Origin: Thraustochytrium sp. TN22
Taxonomy: Eukaryota; Sar; Bigyra; Thraustochytrida; Thraustochytriidae
Direction of reading: 5' to 3'
Assembly (NCBI GenBank): GCA_013306675.1
Contig: JABLUY010000202.1
Location: forward strand, 1-64,000
Length of the DNA: 64,000 nucleotides
Shown here: piece by piece, positions 28,973-39,097 of the stretch
Layout of the letters: each line of letters starts with the position of its first letter
Position numbering within the stretch: position 1 is the first letter of the stretch
Position numbers and translations under genes: made by a program
The notes under the pieces: generated by a model
Told to the model about the DNA's origin: nothing
Database searches by the model: none
The model's input: the letters and a program-made list of their open reading frames with translations, nothing else

Positions 28973-30130
28973 TCCACCGACGATCCATCTGAGTCTTCGG
29001 GACACTCGCAGTCAGTCAGTGAGCTGTGGAGAACGCAATCAGATCCGGTCCTGCGCGGTCCTGCCTGGCCGCGTCCTGCCCCTTGACTTGACGTTCAGGT
29101 CAGCGTTAGAAATTGCACAAATTCCTTTTCCTCGAGTCGAGGCTCGATCGACGCTTGCGCAACTCGCGGTTACTCGCCAACTTGAAGCGCTTTGCGCGCA
29201 CGCACGCACGCGCGATGACGCGACGCAGCCCGCGAGCTGAGCGCGCCGCAGCGGGACAAGCCAAGTCGCAACCAAGCTCTGCCTGCTCTGCACAGCCTGG
29301 AGTGCACGCGCCGCACACACGCTCGCCACGCAGGAGGCGCCTCCAAGCTCCCGGACGAAAGCAAGCAAGCAGGCAAGCTCAGCCAGGCTGAGGCTGCAAC
29401 GCAAGCAAAAAGCAAGCAGGTGCCTCATATGACATGCGCCATCATCGCGCGGCGCTGTCTTAACAGAAGGCCCGGCCAGGCCCGGCCAGCCCGGCCCGGC
29501 CCGCCAGACTGTCCGGCTCGAAGCGGCTCAGCGCGGCCAGGACGGTCGCCGCCGTTACGTACTAGTCATTCTCGTTCGTGCAGCCTGCGCCCGCATCTGG
29601 TGATGGCTGGCAAGATTGCGCAGTTGAGCAGCGGCTCAGCAGCCAGCACCGGGAGGGCCGGCCAGCCTGGCTGCGGCGGCGATTCGAGACCCGACGATCT
29701 TCTGATGCGAGCGAATCGGAGCGATGCAACTTGATGATGAGCGAAAGATGGCAACGGGTCACGACGATCGCTCGCTCCCTCGCTCGCTCGCTCGCTCGCT
29801 CGAAACGCGCTCGATCGAGCGATCGACCGATCGAGCGCGCGGCTCGGAGGTCCGCCTCGCTTCGCCTCGCGCTAGCTAGGCTCGCTCTCGCGCTCGCTCG
29901 CTTGCTTGCCACGAGCGAGCGAGGGAGCCTGCGGCAGCTGCACGGTCCTGCCCGCCCTGCCTGCCTGCCTGCACAATCGATCCCTCGCCTCCAACGCGCG
30001 CGCGATGCCAGGCTGCCTCAACAACACCTCACGCGAGGCTTGATCGTTTCGTCACGCTGCCTCCCCACCTCTGACCTCAGCTCGCGCCACACCCCGCGCC
30101 GCACCGCGCGGGACGCTCGCAGGCGTCCAG

Positions 30131-30186
30131 GCTGCGCTGCGCTGCGCTGCGCTGCGCTGCGCTGCGCTGCGCTGCGCTGCGCTGCG
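30131..30186. repeat. GCTGC pentanucleotide array
   Basis: About eleven perfect head-to-tail copies of GCTGC. Related pentamer arrays occur near 240-305 and 40800-40875. Confidence 0.9.
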
Positions 30187-31038
30187 CCTCGCGCCGCGCG
30201 CCGAGCCGCGCGGCGCAGCGCGGCTGCCCCGCTTCCTCGAGCGGAGAGTTCGAGTTCCCTGCTTCCTGCGCTTCTCTCTGCACGCGGGCTGCACGCCCGC
30301 ACGCGCGGCAGGAGGCGGGCGGCCTCCGCCCGCTTCTGCGGCGGCCGGCCGCGCGCTTCTGCGGGCGGCGCCGGCCGCCGGCCTCGGCGCGGCGCGGCGC
30401 GCGGCGCGGGCTGCGCGAGGCGCCGGCCGGCGAGCGAGGCCGGCGCGGAGGAGGGAGAGCGGAGGATGGGCAGGCAGGCAGGCAGGCAGGCAGAAAGATA
30501 GGCGGCCAGCAGGCAGGCGCAGAGGATCCGGAGTGGCGCGCCCGGGGTGTGCGCCGGGACGTGGCTCGGAAGGAGCTGCGGGGCGCCGCGCGCTGCGGGG
30601 CGCGCGGCGGGGGGGCCGCAGCGCCCGCAGCGGCGCGCCGGCGCCGCGCGCGCGGGGGAGGGCGGGGGGGACGCCAAGCGGGGGGCGCACTGGGCGGGGG
30701 CGCACCAGGGCCCCCCCTCGGGGGACCGCCCGGGGCGGGGCGTCCCTCCCGCAGCGGAGGGGGAGACGCGCAGGGAGGAGTTCGCCCGCCTGGGGAAGGA
30801 CGTCGGCATAGCGCCCCCAGGTGCGAGCCGGCAGACGAGGGGAAGGTGGGATGGGACTCGTCTGCCCCGGTGAATGGGGGCAGCGGGGGAGACTGCGGAG
30901 CGCGATCGCTGGGTCGAGCGCAGTGGAGCAGGGGCCCGCAGCGGCCAGCGGGCGCGGGCGCAGAGGGCCCGCACAAAGATAGGATAGCGGCGCCGCGCGG
31001 GCAACCAGACCCGAATTCAAATTGCAACAACAAGACAG

Positions 31039-31934
31039 GTGAGTCCAAGCGAGAGATCGTAGCGGCGCCCGCCCGCCCGCCCGCCTGCCCGCCCGCCCGC
31101 TCGCCGGCCGCCTCGCGCTCGCGGCCGCGCTTCCGTGCCGCGCGGCGCTGCGCTGCAGTCGCCGTCGCGGCGCGGCGAGAACCGGCGACGAAGACGAGCG
31201 AACGATGCCTGTCAAGATGGCAGCTCGGTCCCACGACTTCACTTCTGCTGCTGCTGCGCGGCCGGCGTGCGGTGCGAGGCGAGGCGAGGCGAGGCGAGGC
31301 GAGGCGCGGGAGGAGGGAGAGACAGAGAGAGAGGCGCGGGTCGGGTCTTGAGCGCGGAGCGCGAGGTCTGGCTGCCTGGCCTGCCTGCCTGCCAGGCTAG
31401 CTAGCGAAGGCGAGGAAGATTCCTGCTGCTGCCAGGCTGTCTCCTGCCAGAGCTGGTCTGGGACGCGACCGTAACGCGACGACGCGACGTGCCGAGGCAG
31501 GGCCGGGCCGGGCCGGGCCAGGCAGGAGGAGGGGCGGGCGGGCGGGCGGGAGCAGCCTGCGCGCCCGTGACGGTGGCGAGGTGGAACGAGGCGTGGTTCT
31601 CGAAGGACTCCGCCGAGGTGCGGCGCAGAGGCGCACATACACACCTAGCTGGCCAGGCCAGGCTAGTGCTCTGATCCGGCCTGGCGGCAGGCTGGGATCT
31701 TCCTGCACACGCACACCCGAGAGGGTGTGCGGAGGCGCGCCGTGCTCCGGCCGCGAGGCGGAGGCGGAGCCCACGCGGCACGCGCGCGAAGATCGGGAAG
31801 AAGGAGCAAAGAGTGCAAGCGCCTGAGCGAGCGAGCGAGCGAGCGCGCGCGCGGGCGAGGCGAGGGGGCGGGGAGGAGGCGACAGAACCAAATCACTGAC
31901 TGACTGAACCAACTGAGGCACAGTCCTTCTACAG
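31039..31934 (+). other. Possible 5' leader intron of the small-protein gene
   Basis: A consensus donor (ACAG/GTGAGT at 31039) lies upstream, and a good acceptor (pyrimidine-rich CCTTCTACAG ending at 31934) lies 20 bases before the ATG at 31955. This is an inference from splice-site quality only; no coding frame constrains it. Confidence 0.35.
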
Positions 31935-31954
31935 CAAGCAAGCTTCTCAAGACC

Positions 31955-32212
31955 ATGGGTGACAACGCTCCCAGCGCTGCCGATCTCGAGGGCGCCAAGC
32001 TCAACAAGGTTTCCACGACGGAGGCCACCGGCGAGCCCTCGGCGGAGGACATGGCCGGCTTCAAGAAGCTCTGGGACGAGGCTGGCGGCGACTTCGAGAA
32101 GGTCAAGGCCCTCGACGCCTTCAAGGGCTCCAAGTGGCACCACAACTTTGCCCCCACGGACGGCGAGGAGTTCGCCAAGGGCGTGCTCAAGGGCCTCGCC
32201 TTTGAGGACTAA
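31955..32212 (+). CDS. Small acidic protein of unknown family
   Basis: 85 residues, with start context GACCATGG, a strong eukaryotic initiation context. The sequence is hydrophilic with no signal peptide, membrane helix or cysteine. The second half reads FKKLWDEAGGDFEKVKALDA, then FKGSKWHHNFAPTDGEEF and GVLKGLAFED, which suggests a small amphipathic helical fold with two Trp. Codon use is extremely biased (AAG, GCC, CTC, GAG almost exclusively), the pattern of highly expressed genes. I do not recognise the family. It superficially resembles the size of acyl-CoA-binding proteins but lacks their motifs. That it is a real gene is inferred from codon bias and start context. Confidence 0.7.
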   Translation: MGDNAPSAADLEGAKLNKVSTTEATGEPSAEDMAGFKKLWDEAGGDFEKVKALDAFKGSKWHHNFAPTDGEEFAKGVLKGLAFED

Positions 32213-32713
32213 GCAGCCGCACCCATTGCCATCTACTTGTCCAGGATAACCCGCTCATGGAGAATTCCTTTTAGTCTTTTCATTCGTTTGCGTCGCGCGC
32301 CTGTGGGTGGCAGCTTGCCTGCCTGCCTGCCTGCCTGCCTGCCAGCGCTGCTGCACTCAGGCTTGCTTGCTCCAGCTAGCTCGTTACGTGTACGTGTAGC
32401 TTCGGTTGATCGAGAGATCGGCACTGTCGCTCAAGTCGAAGGGCTCCTCAAAGGTCGAGTGTGCCATGCCCTCCATGGAGCTAACGATTGGAAGGGCAGC
32501 TCCAGCTCCAGCTCATGAGCATGATGATGAGCATGAAGGGCAGCTCCAGCTCCAGCTCATGAGCATGATGACGAGCATGAACCTGCTCCGCCTCCACGAC
32601 CGCCTCCCCCCACTGCTGCGCGCCTTCTTTTGAGCCAAGAGCCCCCACTGCAAAGCACTTGACAGTGGTTGGCTGCGCAGCAGAGCGCAGCAGAGCGCAG
32701 TGAGGCGAGCGCG
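32213..32713. other. Spacer with CTGC array and 42-bp tandem duplication
   Basis: A CTGCCTGC array lies at about 32313-32341. At about 32495-32580 a unit of about 42 bases (GGCAGCTCCAGCTCCAGCTC plus a GAGCATGATGA tail) is present twice with one difference. No gene is seen. Confidence 0.55.
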
Positions 32714-34378
32714 ATGGGCGAGGAGGAGGGCGCAGGCGCAGGCGCGGGCGCGGGCGCGGGCACAGGCGCGGGCGCAGGCGCGGGCCTTGGCGAAGGCGCA
32801 GCGCTGGCGGCGCGCCTGGCGGTGCCGGAGGCCGTCCTGGGCGCCGGCTCCGTGGCCATGCGCGCGGTGGAGGCGCGACCTGGGGAGCGCGGGCTCTTCG
32901 CAACGCAGGCGCTCGCGCCAGGCACCGTGGTGTTCGAGGAGGCGCCGCTCGTGGCCGTGCAGCTCAACAAGGCGGACTGCGCGGCCTGCGAGCATTGCCT
33001 GCGCCTGCTGGGCTCCGTGGACGATGTGCGCTCGCTGAGCGTCGAGGCGGACCGCAGCTGCCTGCCGCGCGCCGTGCCGTGCGAGGGCGGCTGCGGCGAG
33101 CTTTATTGCGGGGAGCCGTGCCGCGTGGCGGCGCTCGAGGCCGGCCACGATGCGCTCTGCTCCGGCCGCTGCGAGAGTACCGAGGAGCCGCTCATCCACT
33201 TCAAGGTGCACGCCATGGAGACGCTCGAGGCCTTTCTGCTCGCTGGCAAGGCCTTCGCGCTCGTGCTCACGCGCTCGCTGCGCCCGCTCAAGGCTGACGG
33301 CGAGCCGGCGCGCCCCGACTGGGCCATCGTCGACCAGTTCGCGCCGCTCGAGGGCGACATCGCGCAGGAGGAGGACTCGGCTGAGGGCCGGGAGTTTGTG
33401 GACTCGCTCTGCAAGGCCTCGCACGCCTTCCTCCTCGCCGCCTTCCACCGTCACCTGCTGCGGCACGGGCTCGATACTGCCGCCGCCGACGCGCTTCTGC
33501 GCACCTTCACGGCCAAGCGCTACGCAAACCTCATGCTCAAGCTGCGCCGCAACAGCTTTGGCATCTCGGTGCCCAACCCCGTCGTCGAGCTGCTCGGCGG
33601 TTCCATCGTCGCCGACGGCACTAGCGCGGGCACCGCGAACGCCGAGGCCCACGCCGAGGCCGAGGCTGCCGCCGCGGACGCTGACCGCGCGGCGCTTGAG
33701 CTGCGTGCGGAGACCCTGCTCGGCCCCTTTGCGGCCTACCTGCGCAACCAGGGCCATCTCGACGTCATCGGCGAGGAGGACGAGGACGAGGAGGATGAAG
33801 ATGATAACATCGACGATCACCACCACCACCACCACCACCACCACGAGCATGATCACGACCACTCCTGTTGCGACCACGACTCTGACCACGACCACGCTCT
33901 CACGTCTGACTCCGTCACGATCGACCTTGACAGCGCTGAGGACCAGCCGAAGCCTCAGCCCAAGGACGCCCCCCCTGCGCCTGACTCTGACGCCAAGGAC
34001 CCATCCGGCGCGGCCGTTCGGGACGAGAAGGACGTAGACTCTGAGGAGGACGTGGACTCTGAGGAGGAATTTAGTGTCGGTGCGATCCTCGAGGACATCG
34101 ACGAGTGGTTCGTACGCGTGGACGGCGAGGCCATCTTTTCTGGCGCGTGCATCCTCAATCACTCCACCGAGCCAAACGTGCGTATCGAGTACAGCGACTG
34201 CAGCACCTGCCGCATCATCGTCCTCTGCGACATTCCCCAGGGCGCCGAGCTCGTTCACGATTACGTGCGATTTGTAGCCAGTGAGCCCGATGCGGACCCT
34301 GAGGATGAAAAGTCGCGGCGAGCCCTCATGCTCGCCCAATTCGGCATCCACGAAGGCGTTGCCGAAGACGCCCAGTAG
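32714..34378 (+). CDS. SMYD5: SMYD5-like SET-domain lysine methyltransferase
   Basis: 554 residues from the ATG at 32714 (MGEEEGAGAG). SMYD proteins use S-adenosylmethionine to methylate lysines of histones and other proteins. A Gly/Ala repeat is followed by the SET N-lobe (RGLFATQALAPGTVVFEEAP) interrupted by a MYND-like zinc motif (CAACEHCLRLL, then CEGGCGELYCGEPCRVAA and HDALC). The spacing matches SMYD5 rather than SMYD1-3. The C-lobe has the cofactor motif NHSTEPNV (~480) and the catalytic-tyrosine region GAELVHDYV (~512). A large acidic insertion (~355-455) separates the lobes and contains nine consecutive His plus a DHDHSCCDHDSDHDH run, which may bind metal or be a disordered repeat expansion. 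SMYD5 itself carries an acidic tail. Likely nuclear or cytosolic. Confidence 0.82.
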   Translation: MGEEEGAGAGAGAGAGTGAGAGAGLGEGAALAARLAVPEAVLGAGSVAMRAVEARPGERGLFATQALAPGTVVFEEAPLVAVQLNKADCAACEHCLRLLGSVDDVRSLSVEADRSCLPRAVPCEGGCGELYCGEPCRVAALEAGHDALCSGRCESTEEPLIHFKVHAMETLEAFLLAGKAFALVLTRSLRPLKADGEPARPDWAIVDQFAPLEGDIAQEEDSAEGREFVDSLCKASHAFLLAAFHRHLLRHGLDTAAADALLRTFTAKRYANLMLKLRRNSFGISVPNPVVELLGGSIVADGTSAGTANAEAHAEAEAAAADADRAALELRAETLLGPFAAYLRNQGHLDVIGEEDEDEEDEDDNIDDHHHHHHHHHEHDHDHSCCDHDSDHDHALTSDSVTIDLDSAEDQPKPQPKDAPPAPDSDAKDPSGAAVRDEKDVDSEEDVDSEEEFSVGAILEDIDEWFVRVDGEAIFSGACILNHSTEPNVRIEYSDCSTCRIIVLCDIPQGAELVHDYVRFVASEPDADPEDEKSRRALMLAQFGIHEGVAEDAQ

Positions 34379-34751
34379 ATGCCGCACGCAGAGAGCAGCT
34401 CTCTCTCTCTCTCTCGCTCTCAACCTTCCCACCGGAGAAGCGCCTCGCCCTCGCTCGGAGACTCCACAGTAGCGTGGCAAGTCGAGGTGGCGCTGATCCG
34501 TCGGCTTTCCCCTGGTATCTACTCTTTCCCGATTGCGCTCGGCCTCTGCATGTGTATCCTGCTGTCCAAGTTTGAAAATGGTCGTCGTCGTGTTGAAAAG
34601 GTGGTTGTCGGCTTGGCTGGCTGCCTGGCTGGTTGCTTGGCAAGCATGCTTGCTTGCTTGGAAGCATACTTGCTTGGCAAGCACAAAGGTGTCAGTCATT
34701 TCGCGCTCAGTTTTAGAATTCACTTTTGGCGACCCACGAGACCAAGACTAA
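34379..34751. other. Convergent 3' spacer
   Basis: A short TC tract lies at about 34399-34418, and TTGCTTGG/TTGGCTGG repeats at about 34605-34680. No gene is seen. Confidence 0.5.
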
Positions 34752-35699
34752 TTACTGATACAGCTTGATGAGCTCGTCGGAAACGGCCGAGGGCGTAAGC
34801 ACGCCGAGGTCGGTGAAGATGAGCGTAATGTACCCCGGGGGAGTGTAGTCGGAGGTGACGGAGGCGACCGGCTCACGCTTCGGCGCCGGCGACGGCAGCT
34901 CCTGCGCGTCGCGCTGGTCGACGTGGCCTCCGCCCACCTCGGTCAGCTCGCGCTGCGCGAGCGGAAAGAGGCGGCTGAACTTGACACTCTCGGCCGCCAC
35001 GTACACGGGCTTCTCGTGCGCGCGCGCCACAATGGCCAGCGGCAGGGAGCCGACACGGTTGATCAAACCGCCGTTCTCCGTGAGGCCCTCCGCGCCCAGC
35101 AGGACGGAGTCCACGCGCTCCATGAAGTAGCCGACCGCGGCGTCCGCGATGAGCAGCGTTGGCACGCCCACCTGCGCCAGGCGGTCCACCACGCGCGGGC
35201 CGTCGCCCTCCGCCATGGTCACGACCACGTCGAAGTTGCGCCCCTGCGCAGCCGCGCGCCGCAGCACCTCGAGCATGGCGCGCGAGAACCCGTGCACCAT
35301 GACCACGCTGCCGTCGCGCACAAACTTCCACCCAAAGGCAGCCAGCCGATCCCGCCCGCGCACCACGCGCTCCGCGAAGATGTCGCCCCGCTGTGTGAGC
35401 GCCTTCTTGACCTGGTCAAAGTCCACGCTCGCCGGAAAGTCCGTGGCGCTCCGCGTCACATGGTTGATGAAGACCTCGCACGCCGCGCTCACCGGCACGT
35501 ACATGCGCGGCCCGCCCGCCTCGCGCAGGCTCTCGCGGAGAGCCTGCGCGCCCTCGCGCAGCTCCTTGCTCAGCCCCTGGATCGTCGTCGCCTGCGTCGC
35601 GCGCAGTAGGCCCGCCAGCGCGCGGATCGCCGCCACGCCCGCCGACTCCTCCGTGTCGGCGCGCCGCGCCTCCTCGAACGCCGCCACCACCTCCGCCAT
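34752..35699 (-). CDS. EIF2B1: Translation initiation factor eIF2B subunit alpha
   Basis: 315 residues from the ATG at 35699, the usual length (about 305). eIF2B is the guanine nucleotide exchange factor for eIF2; the alpha subunit dimer bridges the decamer and senses phosphorylated eIF2 and sugar phosphates. Hallmarks include VHGFSRAMLEVLRRAA, VLLGAEGLTENGGLINRVGS, KPVYVAAESVKFSRLFPL, and a C-terminus (TLIFTDLGVLTPSAVSDELI then KLYQ) nearly identical to animal EIF2B1. The frame remains open to 35852 only through a (GCC)n-encoded polyalanine run, which lies outside the conserved protein and is treated as 5' UTR. Cytosolic housekeeping gene. Confidence 0.95.
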   Translation of the reverse strand: MAEVVAAFEEARRADTEESAGVAAIRALAGLLRATQATTIQGLSKELREGAQALRESLREAGGPRMYVPVSAACEVFINHVTRSATDFPASVDFDQVKKALTQRGDIFAERVVRGRDRLAAFGWKFVRDGSVVMVHGFSRAMLEVLRRAAAQGRNFDVVVTMAEGDGPRVVDRLAQVGVPTLLIADAAVGYFMERVDSVLLGAEGLTENGGLINRVGSLPLAIVARAHEKPVYVAAESVKFSRLFPLAQRELTEVGGGHVDQRDAQELPSPAPKREPVASVTSDYTPPGYITLIFTDLGVLTPSAVSDELIKLYQ

Positions 35700-35716
35700 T
35701 GTCCCCTCGCTCCGCC

Positions 35717-35762
<46 letters not shown>

Positions 35763-36207
35763 TGCCGCCGCCGCCGCTCTTGTTGTGGTTGGGGCTATGC
35801 GGCAGCGAGTGGCACTGGCACGCCACTCGTGGTCGCTCTTGGCTTCCGGCACGAGACGTAGACGTAAACGTGCAAGCGAGTTTGCTGGCGTTCGCTGCGC
35901 TGAAGCGTTCGCTGCGCTGAAGCGTTCGCTGCGCCCAAGCTGCTAGTTATCGGCATCACTCTTGTTCGTCACGTTACGTTACGTTTGATTGTTGTAGTTG
36001 TTGTTGTTTCGTAGGTGTTGCATACGTAGTCTCGTGCCCTCGGGCTCTTAGCTCATCTCGTGCGTGCGTGCGTGCGCTCCATCGGTGCCAGCCAGTGCGG
36101 CGCTAGCTAGCTCGCCTGCGTGCGTGGCTTCAGTCACTTACCTTGTGTATCGCGTCGCCTCGCGCCGCCGCCACGCTTCGCTGGTCCTCCTTCAATGCTC
36201 TTGTGAA
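35700..36207. other. Spacer with (GCC)n leader microsatellite
   Basis: A (GCC)n tract at about 35715-35778 sits just upstream of the eIF2B alpha start. A GCGTTCGCTGCGCTGAA unit repeats at about 35888-35935, and a TGCG array lies at about 36060-36075. No gene is seen. Confidence 0.6.
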
Positions 36208-38622
36208 CTACGCCGAAACCATGTCGCCGTCCAGGGCAGGCCAGGCGTAGGACTTGAGAAAGCCGGGCAGCGAGGCCTTGGTGTCGAGGGCGGCGCCGTC
36301 GTCGACGAGGTGTGCCTCGTCGTTATCAAGGACGAGGCGAGCCCAGATATGGGCGTCGGCCGGCCGGTCAGGGCGGAGGTGCAGCTGGCTGCAAAGAGCG
36401 TCGAGGGGCATCGACGGCCGAAAGGCCTGGCAAATGGCGCGGAGAGCGCGCCAGCGCATGTAGTTAACGACGAGGCCCATGAGGAGGCCGCTCATCTCAG
36501 AGGCAACCGGAAGCAGGCGGAAGAAGGAGTTGTAGAGCCCGGTCTCGCAGGCGCTGTGCACCGCGAGGGCGTGCCGGACGGCGCGCGACGCGCGCACGCG
36601 CGGGGGCATGGACGCGAGCAGGGTGGCCATCTCGGCACTGGCGTTGTCATACTTGAGCTTCACATACACGCGGTACAAGACGCTGCAGGCGGCAATTTCC
36701 TCACGCGCGCGCTGGGACCCAATATCCGTCTCGCGGAAGAGGTCTTGCAGCTGCGTCAGGCAGCGGTTGAACTCCTTCATGTCCGTCTGCCGCAGCGCGA
36801 GCCGCGCATGCGTCTCGTACACCTCGGCTGTGAAGTCCGTTTGGATCGCCTGCACCTTGAGGTCCAGTCGAATCGACTTGAGCTGGTTGCACGTCCACAG
36901 ATACGTCACGTCGTCTGGCCCTGGCACGCGCTTGCTGCTCTGCTCCTCCTTCGCCTTTAGCTTCTTCTTCGTCTTGCCAGCCTTCTTCGTCTTCTTGCCC
37001 TTGTTGCCGGCATCTCTGGTCGTCCCCGCCGCCTCACGCCCCGCCTCCACCACCTCAACCTCCCCGCCCTGCTTCTTCTCGTCACCACCCTCACCCTCAG
37101 CTTCGGCGCCGAGCTCCGTGGTGTTATGCGCGCTGCGCGCCCACCTGTCAAGCACCATTTGCAATGCGCGCTTCAGCACGGGCTCGGGCCGCACGGTGGC
37201 CGGGTCCGGTACCGACGTGAGTCGCAAAAAGTCCTTCTCCAGGCGCTCGCACGTGCCCTTGATGGCGAACTGCGAGAAGTCCAGCTCCACACCCAGCTCC
37301 TCCGCCTCGCGCATCGCGGCCGCCACACGCCGCGCCTCCTTGCTGGCTGCGAGCGGGTCGTATCGCTGTGTCGGCGTCAACGCGTTACTCCCGCTCTCGT
37401 TCTGGAAGCGCGCAGCGCGCTTCCGCTTCGCCGCGGCCGAGTCAAAGTCTGCCTCGTCCCCGCCCACGTCCAGCGCCACCATAACGCCCTTTTTCCTGTT
37501 CTTCTTGCGCTCCGCCTTGGACGCAACGCTCTCCTCGTAGACCCCGCGCGGCACCCACCCGGCGCCGGCCGGCGCCACGTTCTCCGTGCGCAGCCTACTG
37601 GCGAATTGGCCCCAGCCCCCAGCCGAGCCGCCGGCGCTGCTCGCCAGCCCGGCCTGGGGCAGGTCCTCGGTGCCCGCCATGTGGCGCTTGCGCTTCGGCG
37701 ACGGCGACGGCGACGGCGCCGAGGCTTCCGACTCGTCCGACGTCAGCCGTTCGCGAGACTTGGACTTTTTCTTTTTCTCCTTCTTTTCCTTCTTTTCCTT
37801 CTTTTCCTTCTTCTCCTTCTTTTCCTTCTTCTCCCGCTTCGCCGCCCTGTCCTGAGCCTTGGACGCTGCCTCCGAGCTATCCGGCGGCGTCTGCTCCAGC
37901 TTGCGCTTTGCGCCCAGCCGCGGCAGCGCCTCCCTATCCCAGTCAACCTTCCACAAGTCACCGCGGCTCACGACCTCCTTGATGTGGGCGCCTAGCCAGG
38001 CGCGCAGCTCCTCTTCCTCCTTGTCGTTCTTTGCCACGTCCATGACGCGCTGCGTAAATCGTTTCATGCTCTCGGGCCACCCGGAGGTCGCCTCGCCCGA
38101 CGACGGCGATGAAGACGAGCCTTCATTCTTACCCATGTTTCCCCATCCAGACGCTGCTGTCGCCCCCGGGGCTCCCGCCGGCGGCGGCGCTTGGCCCTCG
38201 CCGGAGACCCCTTCACACAGGGCCAGGTTCTCCTGCAGCTCCTTCGGCAGGGGCTCGTTCCTGCTCTCATGATACTGCTTCCATTGCAAACACCTGCTCC
38301 GAAATGCGCGCCACTGCTCCGCCGTGTCGTCCACCTGCTGCTGCTGCTGGTGCTGGTGCTGCTGCTGCTGGTAATACTGTTGTTGTTGTTGTTGTTGTTG
38401 GTACTGCTGCTGTTGCTGGTACTGCTGCTGTTGCCCATATACGTGCATGGCCATGGGGCCGTGCGGGTACGCCTGCTGATAGCCAGCATGACCATTCCAC
38501 TGCTGCTGTTGCTGCTGCTGCTGCGGCGGCGGCACCTGATGGTACTGCTGCCGCTGGTGGTCCTGCCAGGTCCCGTGGCCGCCTCGCCACGGCGACGTCG
38601 GCGGTCGGCCACCCCGGTTCAT
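36208..38622 (-). CDS. LENG8: LENG8/THP3-like SAC3-GANP domain protein
   Basis: 804 residues from the ATG at 38622 (MNRGGRPPTS). The first ~100 residues are Gln/Tyr-rich (runs such as QQQQYQQQQQ). A Lys/Glu repeat (KEKKEKKEKK, ~260-285) resembles a nuclear targeting and disordered segment. The last ~240 residues form the SAC3/GANP domain: VPGPDDVTYLWTCNQLKSIR, then LKVQAIQTDF, YETHARLALRQTDMKEFNRC and LLMGLVVNYMRWRALRA. Yeast Thp3 and human LENG8 have this order and act in transcription elongation, splicing and mRNA export. The open frame extends to 39003, but those residues (MYHHHTVTDV...) show no similarity and lie before a GGA microsatellite. Nuclear location is inferred. Confidence 0.85.
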   Translation of the reverse strand: MNRGGRPPTSPWRGGHGTWQDHQRQQYHQVPPPQQQQQQQQWNGHAGYQQAYPHGPMAMHVYGQQQQYQQQQQYQQQQQQQQYYQQQQHQHQQQQQVDDTAEQWRAFRSRCLQWKQYHESRNEPLPKELQENLALCEGVSGEGQAPPPAGAPGATAASGWGNMGKNEGSSSSPSSGEATSGWPESMKRFTQRVMDVAKNDKEEEELRAWLGAHIKEVVSRGDLWKVDWDREALPRLGAKRKLEQTPPDSSEAASKAQDRAAKREKKEKKEKKEKKEKKEKKEKKKKSKSRERLTSDESEASAPSPSPSPKRKRHMAGTEDLPQAGLASSAGGSAGGWGQFASRLRTENVAPAGAGWVPRGVYEESVASKAERKKNRKKGVMVALDVGGDEADFDSAAAKRKRAARFQNESGSNALTPTQRYDPLAASKEARRVAAAMREAEELGVELDFSQFAIKGTCERLEKDFLRLTSVPDPATVRPEPVLKRALQMVLDRWARSAHNTTELGAEAEGEGGDEKKQGGEVEVVEAGREAAGTTRDAGNKGKKTKKAGKTKKKLKAKEEQSSKRVPGPDDVTYLWTCNQLKSIRLDLKVQAIQTDFTAEVYETHARLALRQTDMKEFNRCLTQLQDLFRETDIGSQRAREEIAACSVLYRVYVKLKYDNASAEMATLLASMPPRVRASRAVRHALAVHSACETGLYNSFFRLLPVASEMSGLLMGLVVNYMRWRALRAICQAFRPSMPLDALCSQLHLRPDRPADAHIWARLVLDNDEAHLVDDGAALDTKASLPGFLKSYAWPALDGDMVSA

Positions 38623-39097
38623 CTCGTCGCCGCTCCGCGTCTCGCGCTCGCGCGGCGAAGCAGGCCAGCAGGCCAGCAAGTACGAGCGCGGCCGCTCCCT
38701 CCGCGCCGCCCGCCGCCCGCCGCCGCTCCTCCCTCCGCGCCGCCACCGCCGCCGCCGCCAAGCAAAGCAGGTCTGGACTGGTGCCAGCAGCGCGTTCGAC
38801 TCGACTGGCCTGGACGAGGAGGAGGAGGAGGAGGAGGAGGAGGAGGACGCGGAGACCGGCGGCGCTAATCTCGGCGCAAGCAGGAGCTTGAGCCGAGCTG
38901 GTTGGCTTTCGAGCGCAGATGAAGAGTGCAAGGTCGAGCGATTCGCGAACTTGGTTCTTTTAGTTGAGCGAAAGACGTCCGTCACAGTATGGTGGTGGTA
39001 CACGATGAGCTAGCTCTCTAGCTCTAGCTAGCTACTAGCTCTCTTGCTCTAGCTAGTAGCTAGAGAGAGCAAGTTGGCTAACGTTGTAGGACGTCAT
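38623..39097. other. Spacer with GGA and CTAG tracts
   Basis: A (GGA)n microsatellite lies at about 38815-38848, and CTAGCTAG-rich sequence at about 39005-39065. No gene is seen. Confidence 0.55.

Larger units (their letters stand above)
28973..31954. other. Long repeat-rich spacer, no supported gene
   Basis: About 3 kb without a convincing gene. Long Arg/Ala/Pro ORFs on both strands (for example 30052-31644 minus) have no domain content and follow GC simple repeats: CGCT arrays near 29767-29800, GCTGC pentamers at 30131-30186, CAGG arrays at 30473-30492, C/G runs at 30610-30760, and GGCGA pentamers at 31264-31305. A possible leader intron of the downstream gene accounts for part of it. Confidence 0.5.

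Noticed and set aside
30052-31644. 530-codon minus-strand ORF in the long spacer
   Set aside because: Pro/Arg/Ala/Ser translation follows GC simple repeats; several overlapping frames are equally open, and no codon bias or domain supports it.
31955-32212. Acyl-CoA-binding protein call for the 85-residue protein
   Set aside because: Size is similar, but the conserved acyl-CoA-binding motifs are not present.
33817-33846. Run of nine histidine codons suggesting a cloning tag
   Set aside because: It lies inside a natural acidic, His/Asp-rich insertion of a SET protein and continues into irregular H/D sequence.
32513-34723. 736-codon minus-strand ORF opposite the SMYD5-like gene
   Set aside because: Antisense shadow; poly-Val and poly-Ala/Arg runs mirror the His and Gly repeats of the real gene.
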